Counted from the stretch's first letter, positions 33,232 through 42,798 are shown. The stretch: DNA of 64,000 nt from Collinsella sp. (GCA_031294825.1 JAUMPM010000055.1:17969-81968), one strand, 5' to 3'. Notes: a model not told the origin generated them from the sequence alone. A program made the numbers and translations.

Positions 33232-33974
33232 TGCAAAAGGCTATCTATACTACCGTCGGGATCGATGAGCTCCTGTCACATGTCCAGGCGCTCAAGGGCG
33301 TCGGCGCGCGCTTTGTGCAGATGCATGCCGAGCGCTGTGTGGACGACGGATCGTATCGCTTGGTCTATACGTTTATCGACGTTCGTGCTGCTCAGGAGCA
33401 TATTGCGCAGGACGGCAGCTATGCGATCGAGAACCTGGTGGTTGAGGGCATCGACCAGTACCAGGAGATTCCGTCCATCAGCTCGTACTATCCGGCGGTA
33501 TTCCCGTTTGAAAACGAAACGCACGACCTGTTTGGTCTTGCCATCACCGATATGCAGATTGACTTTAAGGGCTTTTTCTACCAGGTCTCGACTGCCGAAC
33601 CCATGAGCGTTATCACGCCCGAGGTGAAGGCCGCGCGCGAGAAAGCCATGAAGGTGCGTGCCGCCGCCGAGGCCAAGGCGCGCAAGGCCGCTGGCGAGAA
33701 GGCCGCCGCGGCTGCGGCTGCTGCAGGGGAGAGCGCTGCGAGTGCCGGCGATGCTTCGGCTGCGGCGAGCGCCGGCGACGCCGCGGGCGTCGCTGCTCAG
33801 CCCGCTGCGGCTGCCGGCTCCGATGCTCAGCACGATGAGGCTGCTGCGAAGGCCGCGCTCAAGGCCGCCGAGATGGAGGCAAAGCTCGCCGCCATGGATC
33901 CCGAGAAAGCGGCCAAGGTCCGCGCGGCGCTTGCCGCCAAGGTCGCCCGCGACAAGCAGAAAAAGGAGGCGTAA
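33231..33974 (+). CDS. echD: Ech hydrogenase NuoC-like subunit with Ala/Lys-rich tail
   Basis: A 247-residue protein whose first about 140 residues correspond to the NuoC/EchD 30-kDa subunit (RLVYTFIDVRAAQEHIAQ, ISSYYPAVFPFENETHDLFG, DFKGFFYQ). From about 140 to the end it is almost only Ala, Lys, Glu, Gly and Ser with a charged helical pattern (KVRAAAEAKARKAAGEKAA), about 100 residues that ordinary EchD does not have. It has no cofactor motifs, as expected for this structural subunit. The large subunit follows 5 bases later. Confidence 0.88.
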   Translation: MQKAIYTTVGIDELLSHVQALKGVGARFVQMHAERCVDDGSYRLVYTFIDVRAAQEHIAQDGSYAIENLVVEGIDQYQEIPSISSYYPAVFPFENETHDLFGLAITDMQIDFKGFFYQVSTAEPMSVITPEVKAAREKAMKVRAAAEAKARKAAGEKAAAAAAAAGESAASAGDASAAASAGDAAGVAAQPAAAAGSDAQHDEAAAKAALKAAEMEAKLAAMDPEKAAKVRAALAAKVARDKQKKEA

Positions 33975-33979
33975 GGCCC

Positions 33980-35068
33980 ATGGCACATCGCTCCGTTATT
34001 CCGTTTGGCCCGCAGCACCCGGTGCTGCCCGAGCCGCTTCATCTGGACCTGGTGATCGAGGATGACCGCGTCATCGAGGCAATTCCTCAGATCGGCTTTG
34101 TGCACCGCGGGCTCGAGAAGCTCACCGAAAAGCGCGACATGCATCAGTTTGGCTACATCGCCGAGCGCATCTGCGGCATCTGCGCCGTGGGCCACAGCTG
34201 CGGCTATGCCAGCGCCTGCGAGCGCATGCTCGGCATCGAGGTGCCTGGTCGCGTGCAGTATATCCGCACCATTCTGCACGAGCTTTCGCGCATTCACTCG
34301 CATCTGCTGTGGCTGGGCCTGCTCGCCGACGCCTTTGGCTTCGAGGCGCTGTTCTATCGGTCATGGACCCTGCGCGAGCAGATACTCAAGATTTTTGAGA
34401 GCACTTGCGGCGGGCGCGTGATTCTGTCGATTAACGAGATCGGCGGCCTTAAGCACGACATTGAGGACTCCGAGCTGGTGGGCATTGTCCAGACGCTCGA
34501 TGCCATGCGTCCTGACTACGAGGCCCTGGTGCATACGTTTTTGGACGACAATAGCTGCGGCGAGCGCCTGCATAGCGTGGGCGTGATCAGCAAGAAGGAC
34601 GCGCTGGATCTGTCGATGGTCGGCCCGTTCGGTCGCGCCTCGGGCGTGGATTATGACGTGCGCATGTTCGGTGACGGTGCCTATGCGGACTTGGCTGCGT
34701 TTGAGCCGATTGTTGCCACCGATGGCGACTGTTATGCCCGCTGCCAGGTGCGTTGTGCCGAGGTTACGCAGGCCATGGACATTATCAAGGAGCTTGTCGG
34801 CAAGATTCCGCACGACGGTATCGGCGGGCGTACCAAGCTCACGCCGGCCGACGGCGCGCGCGGCGAGGTTGTGATTGAACAGCCGCGCGGCGAGGCATAT
34901 TACTATGTGCGCGGTAACGGCACCAAGAACCTGGACCGTTTCCGCGTGCGCACGCCGACGTCGCAGAACCTGGCGGGTCTGACGCATGCGCTGCAGGGCG
35001 TGCTCCTTGCTAACGTGCCCATGATTATCCTGACCATCGACCCCTGCATTAGCTGCACGGAAAGGTAG
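33980..35068 (+). CDS. echE: Ech hydrogenase NiFe large subunit
   Basis: The catalytic subunit, 362 residues. Both NiFe ligand motifs are present: RICGICAVGHS (C65, C68) and DPCISCTER (C356, C359). IGFVHRGLEKL and the long central NuoD-like part also fit group 4 hydrogenases. The protein ends three residues after the last Cys, so there is no C-terminal extension for a maturation protease to remove. All four Ni-binding cysteines are present, so this is a hydrogenase rather than a complex-I NuoD. No hyp accessory genes are in the window. Confidence 0.93.
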   Translation: MAHRSVIPFGPQHPVLPEPLHLDLVIEDDRVIEAIPQIGFVHRGLEKLTEKRDMHQFGYIAERICGICAVGHSCGYASACERMLGIEVPGRVQYIRTILHELSRIHSHLLWLGLLADAFGFEALFYRSWTLREQILKIFESTCGGRVILSINEIGGLKHDIEDSELVGIVQTLDAMRPDYEALVHTFLDDNSCGERLHSVGVISKKDALDLSMVGPFGRASGVDYDVRMFGDGAYADLAAFEPIVATDGDCYARCQVRCAEVTQAMDIIKELVGKIPHDGIGGRTKLTPADGARGEVVIEQPRGEAYYYVRGNGTKNLDRFRVRTPTSQNLAGLTHALQGVLLANVPMIILTIDPCISCTER

Positions 35069-35075
35069 GCGCGGC

Positions 35076-35417
35076 ATGAGTTTACTGACATTTGCCAAGA
35101 CGGCCTTGGGCTCTATGGTCAAGCAGCCGGTAACGGTGTGCTATCCGCAGGAGAAGCTCGCGGCACCCGAGCGCCTGCGCGGGCATATCGTTAACGACAT
35201 GAACGTGTGCATCTGCTGTGGCATGTGCGCGCGCCGCTGCCCGGCGGGCGCACTCGCGGTCGATCGCAAGGGCGGAACGTGGTCGATCGACCCGTATGCC
35301 TGTGTGGTGTGCGGCGAGTGCATCGAAAGCTGTCCTAAACACTGCCTGAGCATGGACACCGCGCGCACTCCAGTCGCGGCGGACAAGACTCCCACAGTAG
35401 AAACCAAGCCGGAATAG
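35076..35417 (+). CDS. echF: Ech hydrogenase 2x[4Fe-4S] ferredoxin-like subunit
   Basis: A 113-residue protein with two bacterial-ferredoxin motifs, CICCGMCARRCPAGAL and CVVCGECIESCPKHCL, which hold two [4Fe-4S] clusters that relay electrons between ferredoxin and EchC. It closes the operon 7 bases after echE. The order echAB-C-D-E-F follows the standard Ech gene order. Confidence 0.92.
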   Translation: MSLLTFAKTALGSMVKQPVTVCYPQEKLAAPERLRGHIVNDMNVCICCGMCARRCPAGALAVDRKGGTWSIDPYACVVCGECIESCPKHCLSMDTARTPVAADKTPTVETKPE

Positions 35418-35449
35418 CGTTGGGATGGGGCTGGTATAGCGCTGGAATA

Positions 35450-35483
35450 GGGGCCGGTGGGGCAAAAATGCCCCACCGGCCCC
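35450..35483 (+). terminator. Perfect hairpin after the Ech operon
   Basis: GGGGCCGGTGGGGC-AAAAAT-GCCCCACCGGCCCC, a 14-bp perfect stem 32 bases after echF. A T-run is missing, so termination efficiency is uncertain. Confidence 0.65.
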
Positions 35484-35514
35484 GCGCTTAAACGCGCGGT
35501 TGGGCTGCCACGAA

Positions 35515-35667
35515 CAAAACTATGCCGGATTACGGGGCTGGATTGCGAATCCCCAACCATACAGAAAATCGAAAAACAAAACCGCAGGTAGATAGCCTGC
35601 CGTTTTTCAAAAAAAGGCTGTATGGATGAGGACTCCGACTTTAGCCCCGTAATCCGGCATAGTTTTG
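35515..35667 (+). repeat. Nested palindrome family 1, copy 2
   Basis: A 153-base element. The outer arms start CAAAACTATGCCGGATTACG (an internal T-to-A/A-to-T pair differs from the other copies in both arms, so pairing is kept). A CCCCAACCATAC / GTATGGAT pair and an AAAACCGCAGGTAGA..GCCTGCCGTTTT centre lie inside. Confidence 0.9.
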
Positions 35668-35685
35668 AAATAGCACCATATCCGT

Positions 35686-35740
35686 AGCAGCCCTTGATCT
35701 CCCGTGGACAGAGGGAAACGGATCATTTTTGCCTCACGAG
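35686..35740 (+). repeat. Family 3 short repeat between families 1 and 2
   Basis: TTGATCTCCCGTGGACAGAG followed by GGAAACGGATCATTTTTGCC and CACGAGG. It is a decayed member linking the two palindromes of this island. Confidence 0.7.
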
Positions 35741-35760
35741 GGCTGCCGCGTGACCCGTCT

Positions 35761-35919
35761 GCCACGAAATGGGCCTATCTACTACGTTTAGGCGGCAGTC
35801 CTCGACCACGTCAAGTAATGCGAAATGAAAACCGCAGGTAGAACGCTTGCGGTTTTTCATGAAAAGCGGCTATGGTCGGGGTATCGAGTCAAACGTAGTA
35901 GATGGCCCGATTTCGTGGC
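35761..35919 (+). repeat. Nested palindrome family 2, copy 2
   Basis: A 159-base element. The outer arms are GCCACGAAATGGGCCTATCT (then ACTACGTTTA) and the complement; inside are a CTCGACCA / TGGTCGGG pair and the AAAACCGCAGGTAGAACGCT..GCGGTTTTTC hairpin. Confidence 0.9.
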
Positions 35920-35928
35920 GAGCGTTAC

Positions 35929-35975
35929 CAACTGATCCCCCGGGGACGGAGGAAAACGGATCATTTTGACCTGTT
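35929..35975 (+). repeat. Family 3 short repeat, well preserved
   Basis: AACTGATCCCCCGGGGACGG then AGGAAAACGGATCATTTTG, 10 bases after family 2. The rest of 35976-36145 is the promoter/leader region of the surface protein; no gene is seen there. Confidence 0.85.
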
Positions 35976-36145
35976 GGCTCCGAGTCGCACCCGTTTTCCT
36001 GCGAAAACTTTCGTGTCTCAACTTCGGTGAGACATTTGTCTCACGCCCAAAATCAAATCTGGAACGTGTGTCACCTGCCCTAATTGTGTCGCATTTCGTA
36101 ACTTTAGTCTGATGCAAGGTTTGAGACAGTGAGAAGGGAGACGCG

Positions 36146-39100
36146 ATGAGTAAGTACACGAGGGGTCTCTTGGCGGTGATACTGGCCGTAGTGTTGGTGT
36201 TGCCAGCCGCAGCATTCGCCATGCTGCCCGAGGCCAACGCCAGGTCCAGCACAGGAATGGACGGACCGATAATGACCGGAAAGGTCGTCGACCCCGATAC
36301 CAGCGGACGCTGGGAAATCTGGGCGGCAGGCCACGGCGGCAATAAGGTAACGACCCAAAACGTCGGCCGAATCTGGACCGATAAGACGGTCAAGGCAACC
36401 GGGGAAAACGAAGAGTCGGACTTTTTGACCACGCTTTCGGCGATGTCCTCGACGTCTAATTCAACCGTGACAGTCACCACGCCACTTGACATCGTGATGG
36501 TGTTGGATGCCTCCGGCTCGATGGATGATCCTATGGGTGGCGGAGATCGCACCAAGCGTATCGATGCACTGAAGAGCGCTGCGAACAGCTTTATCAATAC
36601 CATCGCCAAACAAAACGAGGCTATCGAGGGCGTTGATAGGCAGCATAGGGTTGCCATTGTTAAGTTTGCGGGTGATAAGACTGATAAGGTCGGCAATGAC
36701 ACGTACTATCAAGGCCAATACAAGTACAACCACTCGCAGGTAATGAAGGGTTTGACCGATTGCTCCGGCGGCAACGTGAAAGCTCTTAAGGATACAGTTG
36801 CTGGAATCAAGCCAAGCGGTGCTACGCGTGCCGACTATGGTCTGGAACTGGCCGGGGATATCACTTCTGGTCGCGCAGATGCCAAGAAGATCGTTGTGTT
36901 CTTTACCGACGGCAAGCCAACGAGCTTCAGCGAGTTTGATTCTGACGTCGCCAAGGGTGCCGTGACGGCTGCCAAGAAGATGAAGGATGGCAAGGCCACC
37001 GTTTATACCATCGGCATCTTTAGTGGAGCGGACCCCGCTGACGATCCCTCGAAAGAGAGGACAAGCGACGTCAACAAGTTTATGCACGCCGTGTCGAGTA
37101 ATTATCCCGATGCCACGTCGTATGCGAGCGACAAGCTTGGCACACGCGCGGAAAACTCCGACTACTACAAGTCGGCGACCAATGCCGAAGAGCTCAAGAA
37201 GGTCTTCGACGACATCTCACAGGCCATCACATCGGAGGCGCCTTATCCGACCGAAATCCATAAGGGATACGACGAGACCAAGTCCGGCTACATCACGTTT
37301 ACCGATGAGCTGGGCGACTTTATGCAGGTCGACGGATTTACCGAAGTCGTCATCAACGGCACGCCGTTTACCGAGGTGAGCAAGACGTTCAACAAAGAAA
37401 CCAATACCGACACATACGAGTTCGCCGGCAAGGCAAAAGACCTGCTCATCACCGTGCAGCGTGCTGGCGCTGACAATCCCCAGAAGGGCGATATCGTAAC
37501 GGTTAACATTCCTGCGTTGTTGATTCCGCTGAGCCACTTTAAGACCGTAGACGGCAAGCTTTCGGTCGACAACGTTAAGCCCATTCAGGTGAAGTATGCC
37601 TCGAGCGTGAAGAGCGCCGCACTTGACAACCTGTTTACGCCCGAGAAGGTCACGGGGCTCAAGGACTACATCGAGCATAATACGACTGTCGTTGACGGCA
37701 CCAAGACCGTGAGCTTTTACGCGAACAAGTGGAACGGTGGTGCGTTGGGTGATACGGTTGCGACCTTTGAGCCGGCCGACACCAACCGCTACTACTACTT
37801 CCAGAAGCAGACTCCCATTTACACGGACAAGGGCTGCACGCAGCCTGCAAAGAATTCGCTGACAGATACCGGCACCTATTACTACAAGGATGAGTTTGAG
37901 GAGCAGGGCGAGAACGGCGAGGCCAAGCCCGCCACTGCCGTCATCGAGTTTATCGGCGGCGACGCTGCCAAGTTTGACGGTGCTATTGTTGCCGACAAGG
38001 ACGGCAACCTTTCGTTTAGCGTGGGAACCGCGCGTCTGGCCTTTATCGACGAGCTCCACACCACCAAGGGCAGCGTGGGCGGCAACAGCACTGGTACCGC
38101 GACCGACGTTCTCAACCCCAAGTGGAACAACGTGTCCGCCAAGGCGACCGCGACGCATGTCAATTCCTACCTGGGCAACAACGGCAAGATCAGCTTTGCG
38201 TATGACATGACGCCGGCAATGGTGAACACCAAGGCCAGCTTTGGTCTAACCAAGGTGCTCGAGGGCCGCGCCTGGACGGATGCTGACGCGTTTGAGTTTG
38301 GCCTGACGTCCGAGAACGGCGCCCCGATGCCTGCGACTACGACTGCGACCGTGCGCAAGGCTGACCTGGACCAGGGCAAGGCTGCCATCGACTTCGGCAC
38401 GATCGAATACACCGAACCTGGCACGTACGTCTACAAGGTCAGTGAAAAGCATGCCGGGACCACGATTGACGGCATCGCCTACAGCAAGAACGTCGCGGAG
38501 ATCACCGTGACGGTAGCGCCCGACAAGAAGGGTGAGCTGAGCGCTGGCGTGAAGGTGACCTCGGGCGAGACCGAGTTCAAGAACGTTTACGCCACGAATC
38601 CTGTTGAGTCCAGCGTCACCGACCAGATTACCGTGACCAAGTCTCTGACCGGGCGTGACCTTACGGCCGACGAGTTCAGCTTTGAGCTGCTCGAAATCAT
38701 TGACAAGGAAGTTAAGCCTGTCGAGACCGTTAAGAACGCCGCCGACGGCAAGGTGACGTTCAGTGCCATCAAGTACACCGAGATCGGCCAGCACACCTAC
38801 AAGCTGCATGAGGTTAAGGGCAACGCCGGCGGTATTGACTACGATGACGCGGTCTACACCATCGTGACGACCATCGCCGATAACGGCAAGGGCCAGCTGG
38901 TTGCCACGCACGAGCTGAAGGACGCCAAGGACGTCAAGAGCATCGAGTTCAAGAACGCCTACACCACGAATGCTACCGAGGCATCGCTTGCGGGTATCAA
39001 GAATCTGCAGGTTGACGACGCTCTGACCCCGGCTGATATCACCGGCAAGTTCACCTTTACCGTGACCGGTGAAGAGGGCGCGCCTATGCCTGCGAGCACG

Positions 39101-42100
39101 AGCGTGCACAACGACGTTGACGGCAAGGTCGACTTTGGCAAGATCGCCTTTACGCTCGACGACCTTAACAAGGCTCTGGGCGAGAAGCCCGAGAAGCGCG
39201 AGCACACCTTTACCTACACCGTGACCGAGTCCGGCGAAGTGGCTGGCGTGACCAACGACGCCAAGCTGTCGCGCAAGGTTTCCTTCACCGTGACTGATGA
39301 CGGCAAGGGCAATCTGAGCGTATCCCGCAAGCCGGACGGCGATGTGGCATTTACGTTCACCAATACCTATAACGTGACGCCTGTCGAGACGAGCGTTACC
39401 GACCAGATCACCGCGAACAAGGTCCTGACTGGCCGCAATCTCATGGACAGCGAGTTCTCCTTCGAGCTCGTCGAGGGCGACAAGGTCGTCGCCACCGGCA
39501 AGAACGACGCCGAGGGCAAGATCACGATGGGCGCCGTGAAGTACGACAAGGCCGGCAAGCACACCTACACGCTGCGCGAGGCCAACGGCGGAACCACCAG
39601 CAAGGGCATCACCTACAGTGACGCCGAGTACACCATCGAGACCACCATCACGGACAACGGCGACGGCACCCTCAAGGCCGAGCATGTCCTGAAGGACGCC
39701 AAGACCGCAACCTTCAAGAACACTTACAGCGTGGCCCCGACCGATGCAGACCTCGACTTTGACCTGAGCAAGGCCATCGACGGTCGCGAGTGGACGGATG
39801 GGGACGAGTTCAGCTTTACCATTACTGCCCCCGATGGCGCCCCGCTACCCGATCCTGCAACCGTAACCGTGAGCAAGCACGATGCGAAGGACGGCATTGC
39901 CGCCATCAAGTTCGGCAAGATCCACTACACGGCTGCTGGAACCTACAAGTACGAGATCCGCGAGAACGCGGGCAACGCGGCCGGCATGACGTATGACGGG
40001 CATGTCGCGACCGCCGAAGTGACTGTGACCGAGAACGGCGAGGGCGTCCTGACCGCCAACGTCACCAAGAAGGAAAGCGGCCGCTTCACCAACACGTACC
40101 GCACTGAGCTTAACTACACCGCGGCCGGCGGTCTGTGGCTCAGCAAGTATCTGGACGGCCGCCCCATGACCGAGGGCCAGTTCACGTTTACCGTGACGCC
40201 TGCCGACGAGGCCTCGGCCAACGCGCTTGGCCTGCTGCCCGGAGCCAACAACTTCAAGTCCCCTGCGACGGCAGAGGCAACGGTCGGACTGATCGACATT
40301 CTGGCTGGTCATGAGGTTAAATTTACGCAGGCTGACGCCGGCAAGACCTTCAAGTACACCGTGGCCGAAAAGAACGACGGCCAGCCCGGTTACACCTACG
40401 ATGACGCCGTACGCACGGTGACGATCGCCATCGCCGACGACACCGCCGGTACGCTCACTGCTACGACGACCGTTTCCGGTGGTCCCGAGGGCACGCATGA
40501 GACGGTCCACAAGAGTGGCGAGAACAAGGTCGAGAAAGCCCTGGTGCCGTTCCACAACAGTTACAGCGCTACGACCAACACGCCTGGTGGCACCGCTGCT
40601 CAGGTCGTTGCCACCAAGACTCTGACCGGCCGCCCGATGGCCGACGGCGAGTTCTGGTTCGGCATCGCCTATCAGGGTGAGCTTGTGGCATACGAAAACC
40701 TCAAGCCCAATATCGGCGGGCACGTGAGCTTTGATACGCTGCACTACGACACCAAGATGCTTGCTAATCTTGAGGCTGCTGGGCTTGCTTATCGTACCGA
40801 TAAGGACGGCAAGCTTGCCTGGACCATTAACTACACGGCCTACGAAGATTTATTCGGGCTGCCGAATGGCGTTTCCGCTACAACGTGGAGCTTTGGCTTT
40901 AAGGTTATCGTCGTCGACAACGGTGACGGTACCCTGACGGCAACGGTCGACTACGGCGGCGTCGAGCCCTTGTTCGAGAACGTCTACGGCGCCGAAGCCG
41001 TCGATGCCGCGCTCACCGGCACTAAGAAGCTCCAAGCTGCCGAGGGCCTGACCCCGGCTGACATCACGGGCAAGTTCACCTTTACCGTGACCGCCGACGA
41101 GGCTGGTGCCCCGATGCCCGAGCGCACGACCGCAACCAACGACGCGGCTGGCAACGTGGGCTTTGGCAAGATCCACTTTACGCTCGAGGACCTCAACCGC
41201 GCTCTGGGCGTGACGACCGATGCTTCTGACGACGCATCGAGCGACGCCGAAGCCAACACCGGTGAGGCCGAGGTTGACGCCGACGCTGCCGAGACCGATG
41301 AGTCCAACGACGAGTCCGATCCCGCAACCCCCACCGCTCCGCGCTCGCACACCTTTACCTATACGGTGACCGAGTCCGGTAGCGTCCCTGGCGTGACCAA
41401 CGACCCCAACGCCACGCGCAAGGTTTCCTACACCGTGACTGACGACGGCGCCGGACATCTGAGTGTCGTGCGCAACGGCGACGACGGTGCGGACTTCACG
41501 TTCACCAACACCTACGTCGTGGCGCCCACCGACTCTTCCGTGACCGATCAGGTCAAGACGGTTAAGCGTCTGACCGGACGTGACCTTGCAACCGGCGAGT
41601 TCACGTTTGAACTGCTCGAGGACGGCGTGGTTGTCGCCAGCGGCACCAACGACGCCAACGGCAACGTTACGCTGAGCCCGATCCACTACGAGGCGCCCGG
41701 TACGCACACGTACACGCTGCGCGAGGCTCGCCCGAACGCGCTTAGCCTGTACAAGGGTGTCACCTATGACGGCACGACCTACACCGTCGTGACCACCGTC
41801 TCCGACAACGGCGACGGTACGCTGGCCGCGACGCACAAGCTCGAGGGAACCACCGAGTCGGCTGGCTTTACCAACAAGTATCACGCCATGCCCACGCAGG
41901 TCTCCATCGGCGCCATTAAGGTGCTCGAGGGACGCGAGCTCAAGAAGGACGAGTTTAGCTTTAAGCTCGTTGGCGAGGACATCGAGTCTACGGTTACCAA
42001 CGATGCCGACGGCAAGATCAACTTCGACAAGCTCGAGTACGACGAGCCCGGTACGTACGTCTACACCGTCAGCGAGGTCAAGGGTGACGAGGCCGGTATG

Positions 42101-42415
42101 ACCTACGACAAGTCCGTCTTTACCGCGACCGTTAACGTGGTCGACGACGGCGAGGGCAACCTCAAGGCGAACGTTGCCTTTACCAAGGGCGACAAGAGCG
42201 TCGAGGGTATCGTGTTCAACAACACGTACAAGAAGCCCGAGACGCCCGTGCCGACGCCCGACCCCGGCACGCCCAAGACCGTGACGAACATCGTCAAGAC
42301 GGTCAAGGGTTTCCTGCCCACCACGGGTGACCAACAGGCTGCCGCTCTGCTTATGGCATTTGTCATCGCCATGGCCGGCGTCGGAGCCCTAGTCTGGGGT
42401 ATCCGTAAGCGCTAG
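36146..42415 (+). CDS. LPXTG-anchored surface protein with VWA domain and ten pilin-type (Spy0128/FctA) repeats
   Basis: A 2089-residue cell-wall protein. A signal peptide (about 1-33, ending AAAFAMLPEANA), a von Willebrand A domain (about 113-350) with an intact MIDAS start DASGSMDD, a region without a clear name (about 380-690), then about ten tandem Spy0128-like modules (about 695-2030) marked by repeated LTGRxL..EFSFEL, TYTLREA, Y..TV and FxNxY strings. A Pro-rich linker leads to the sorting signal LPTTGDQQ (LPTTG 2057-2061), a hydrophobic helix and GIRKR. One module (near 1700) has an extra acidic insert of about 50 residues. Such modules usually form Lys-Asn isopeptide bonds. Likely an adhesin or pilus tip/backbone; no sortase is adjacent. 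Confidence 0.92.
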   Translation: MSKYTRGLLAVILAVVLVLPAAAFAMLPEANARSSTGMDGPIMTGKVVDPDTSGRWEIWAAGHGGNKVTTQNVGRIWTDKTVKATGENEESDFLTTLSAMSSTSNSTVTVTTPLDIVMVLDASGSMDDPMGGGDRTKRIDALKSAANSFINTIAKQNEAIEGVDRQHRVAIVKFAGDKTDKVGNDTYYQGQYKYNHSQVMKGLTDCSGGNVKALKDTVAGIKPSGATRADYGLELAGDITSGRADAKKIVVFFTDGKPTSFSEFDSDVAKGAVTAAKKMKDGKATVYTIGIFSGADPADDPSKERTSDVNKFMHAVSSNYPDATSYASDKLGTRAENSDYYKSATNAEELKKVFDDISQAITSEAPYPTEIHKGYDETKSGYITFTDELGDFMQVDGFTEVVINGTPFTEVSKTFNKETNTDTYEFAGKAKDLLITVQRAGADNPQKGDIVTVNIPALLIPLSHFKTVDGKLSVDNVKPIQVKYASSVKSAALDNLFTPEKVTGLKDYIEHNTTVVDGTKTVSFYANKWNGGALGDTVATFEPADTNRYYYFQKQTPIYTDKGCTQPAKNSLTDTGTYYYKDEFEEQGENGEAKPATAVIEFIGGDAAKFDGAIVADKDGNLSFSVGTARLAFIDELHTTKGSVGGNSTGTATDVLNPKWNNVSAKATATHVNSYLGNNGKISFAYDMTPAMVNTKASFGLTKVLEGRAWTDADAFEFGLTSENGAPMPATTTATVRKADLDQGKAAIDFGTIEYTEPGTYVYKVSEKHAGTTIDGIAYSKNVAEITVTVAPDKKGELSAGVKVTSGETEFKNVYATNPVESSVTDQITVTKSLTGRDLTADEFSFELLEIIDKEVKPVETVKNAADGKVTFSAIKYTEIGQHTYKLHEVKGNAGGIDYDDAVYTIVTTIADNGKGQLVATHELKDAKDVKSIEFKNAYTTNATEASLAGIKNLQVDDALTPADITGKFTFTVTGEEGAPMPASTSVHNDVDGKVDFGKIAFTLDDLNKALGEKPEKREHTFTYTVTESGEVAGVTNDAKLSRKVSFTVTDDGKGNLSVSRKPDGDVAFTFTNTYNVTPVETSVTDQITANKVLTGRNLMDSEFSFELVEGDKVVATGKNDAEGKITMGAVKYDKAGKHTYTLREANGGTTSKGITYSDAEYTIETTITDNGDGTLKAEHVLKDAKTATFKNTYSVAPTDADLDFDLSKAIDGREWTDGDEFSFTITAPDGAPLPDPATVTVSKHDAKDGIAAIKFGKIHYTAAGTYKYEIRENAGNAAGMTYDGHVATAEVTVTENGEGVLTANVTKKESGRFTNTYRTELNYTAAGGLWLSKYLDGRPMTEGQFTFTVTPADEASANALGLLPGANNFKSPATAEATVGLIDILAGHEVKFTQADAGKTFKYTVAEKNDGQPGYTYDDAVRTVTIAIADDTAGTLTATTTVSGGPEGTHETVHKSGENKVEKALVPFHNSYSATTNTPGGTAAQVVATKTLTGRPMADGEFWFGIAYQGELVAYENLKPNIGGHVSFDTLHYDTKMLANLEAAGLAYRTDKDGKLAWTINYTAYEDLFGLPNGVSATTWSFGFKVIVVDNGDGTLTATVDYGGVEPLFENVYGAEAVDAALTGTKKLQAAEGLTPADITGKFTFTVTADEAGAPMPERTTATNDAAGNVGFGKIHFTLEDLNRALGVTTDASDDASSDAEANTGEAEVDADAAETDESNDESDPATPTAPRSHTFTYTVTESGSVPGVTNDPNATRKVSYTVTDDGAGHLSVVRNGDDGADFTFTNTYVVAPTDSSVTDQVKTVKRLTGRDLATGEFTFELLEDGVVVASGTNDANGNVTLSPIHYEAPGTHTYTLREARPNALSLYKGVTYDGTTYTVVTTVSDNGDGTLAATHKLEGTTESAGFTNKYHAMPTQVSIGAIKVLEGRELKKDEFSFKLVGEDIESTVTNDADGKINFDKLEYDEPGTYVYTVSEVKGDEAGMTYDKSVFTATVNVVDDGEGNLKANVAFTKGDKSVEGIVFNNTYKKPETPVPTPDPGTPKTVTNIVKTVKGFLPTTGDQQAAALLMAFVIAMAGVGALVWGIRKR

Positions 42416-42427
42416 GCACGTCGACAG

Positions 42428-42452
42428 CGCCCGGGGCCAAAAGGCCCCGGGC
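42428..42452 (+). terminator. Hairpin after the surface-protein gene
   Basis: GCCCGGGGCC-AAAA-GGCCCCGGGC, 13 bases after the stop, without a following T-run. Confidence 0.65.
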
Positions 42453-42544
42453 GGCCGGCAGGGCTAAATTCCGACCTACTCCTACCCCCAGCCGCCACGG
42501 AGGCATCTCCCTCCTCCGTGGCGGCACTTTTGTGTGCCGGGGGC

Positions 42545-42706
42545 GCCACGAAACCGGCCCATCTACTACGTTTAGCCCCTTACCCCCAACCATGCCAAAA
42601 AAAACGCGAAGACAAAACCGCAGGTAGAACGCCTGTGGTTTTGTTCAAAACGAAGGTATGGTCATGGGTATCGCGTCAAACGTAGTAGATGGGCCGATTT
42701 CGTGGC
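42545..42706 (+). repeat. Nested palindrome family 2, copy 3
   Basis: A 162-base element with outer arms GCCACGAAACCGGCCCATCT and complement, an inner CCCCAACCATGCC / GGTATGGTCATGGG pair and a central AAAACCGCAGGTAGAACGCC..TGTGGTTTTG hairpin. 42453-42544 shows no gene. Confidence 0.9.
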
Positions 42707-42717
42707 GAGCGGTTCCG

Positions 42718-42765
42718 GCTGATCCCTTGGGGACGGAGGAAAACGGATCATTTTGGTCCCGCGAG
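42718..42765 (+). repeat. Family 3 short repeat
   Basis: GCTGATCCCTTGGGGACGGA then GGAAAACGGATCATTTTGG and CCCGCGAGG, 12 bases after family 2, before family 1. Confidence 0.85.
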
Positions 42766-42798
42766 GCTGGCGGAGGCACTCGTGCAGAGCCGCTCGGA

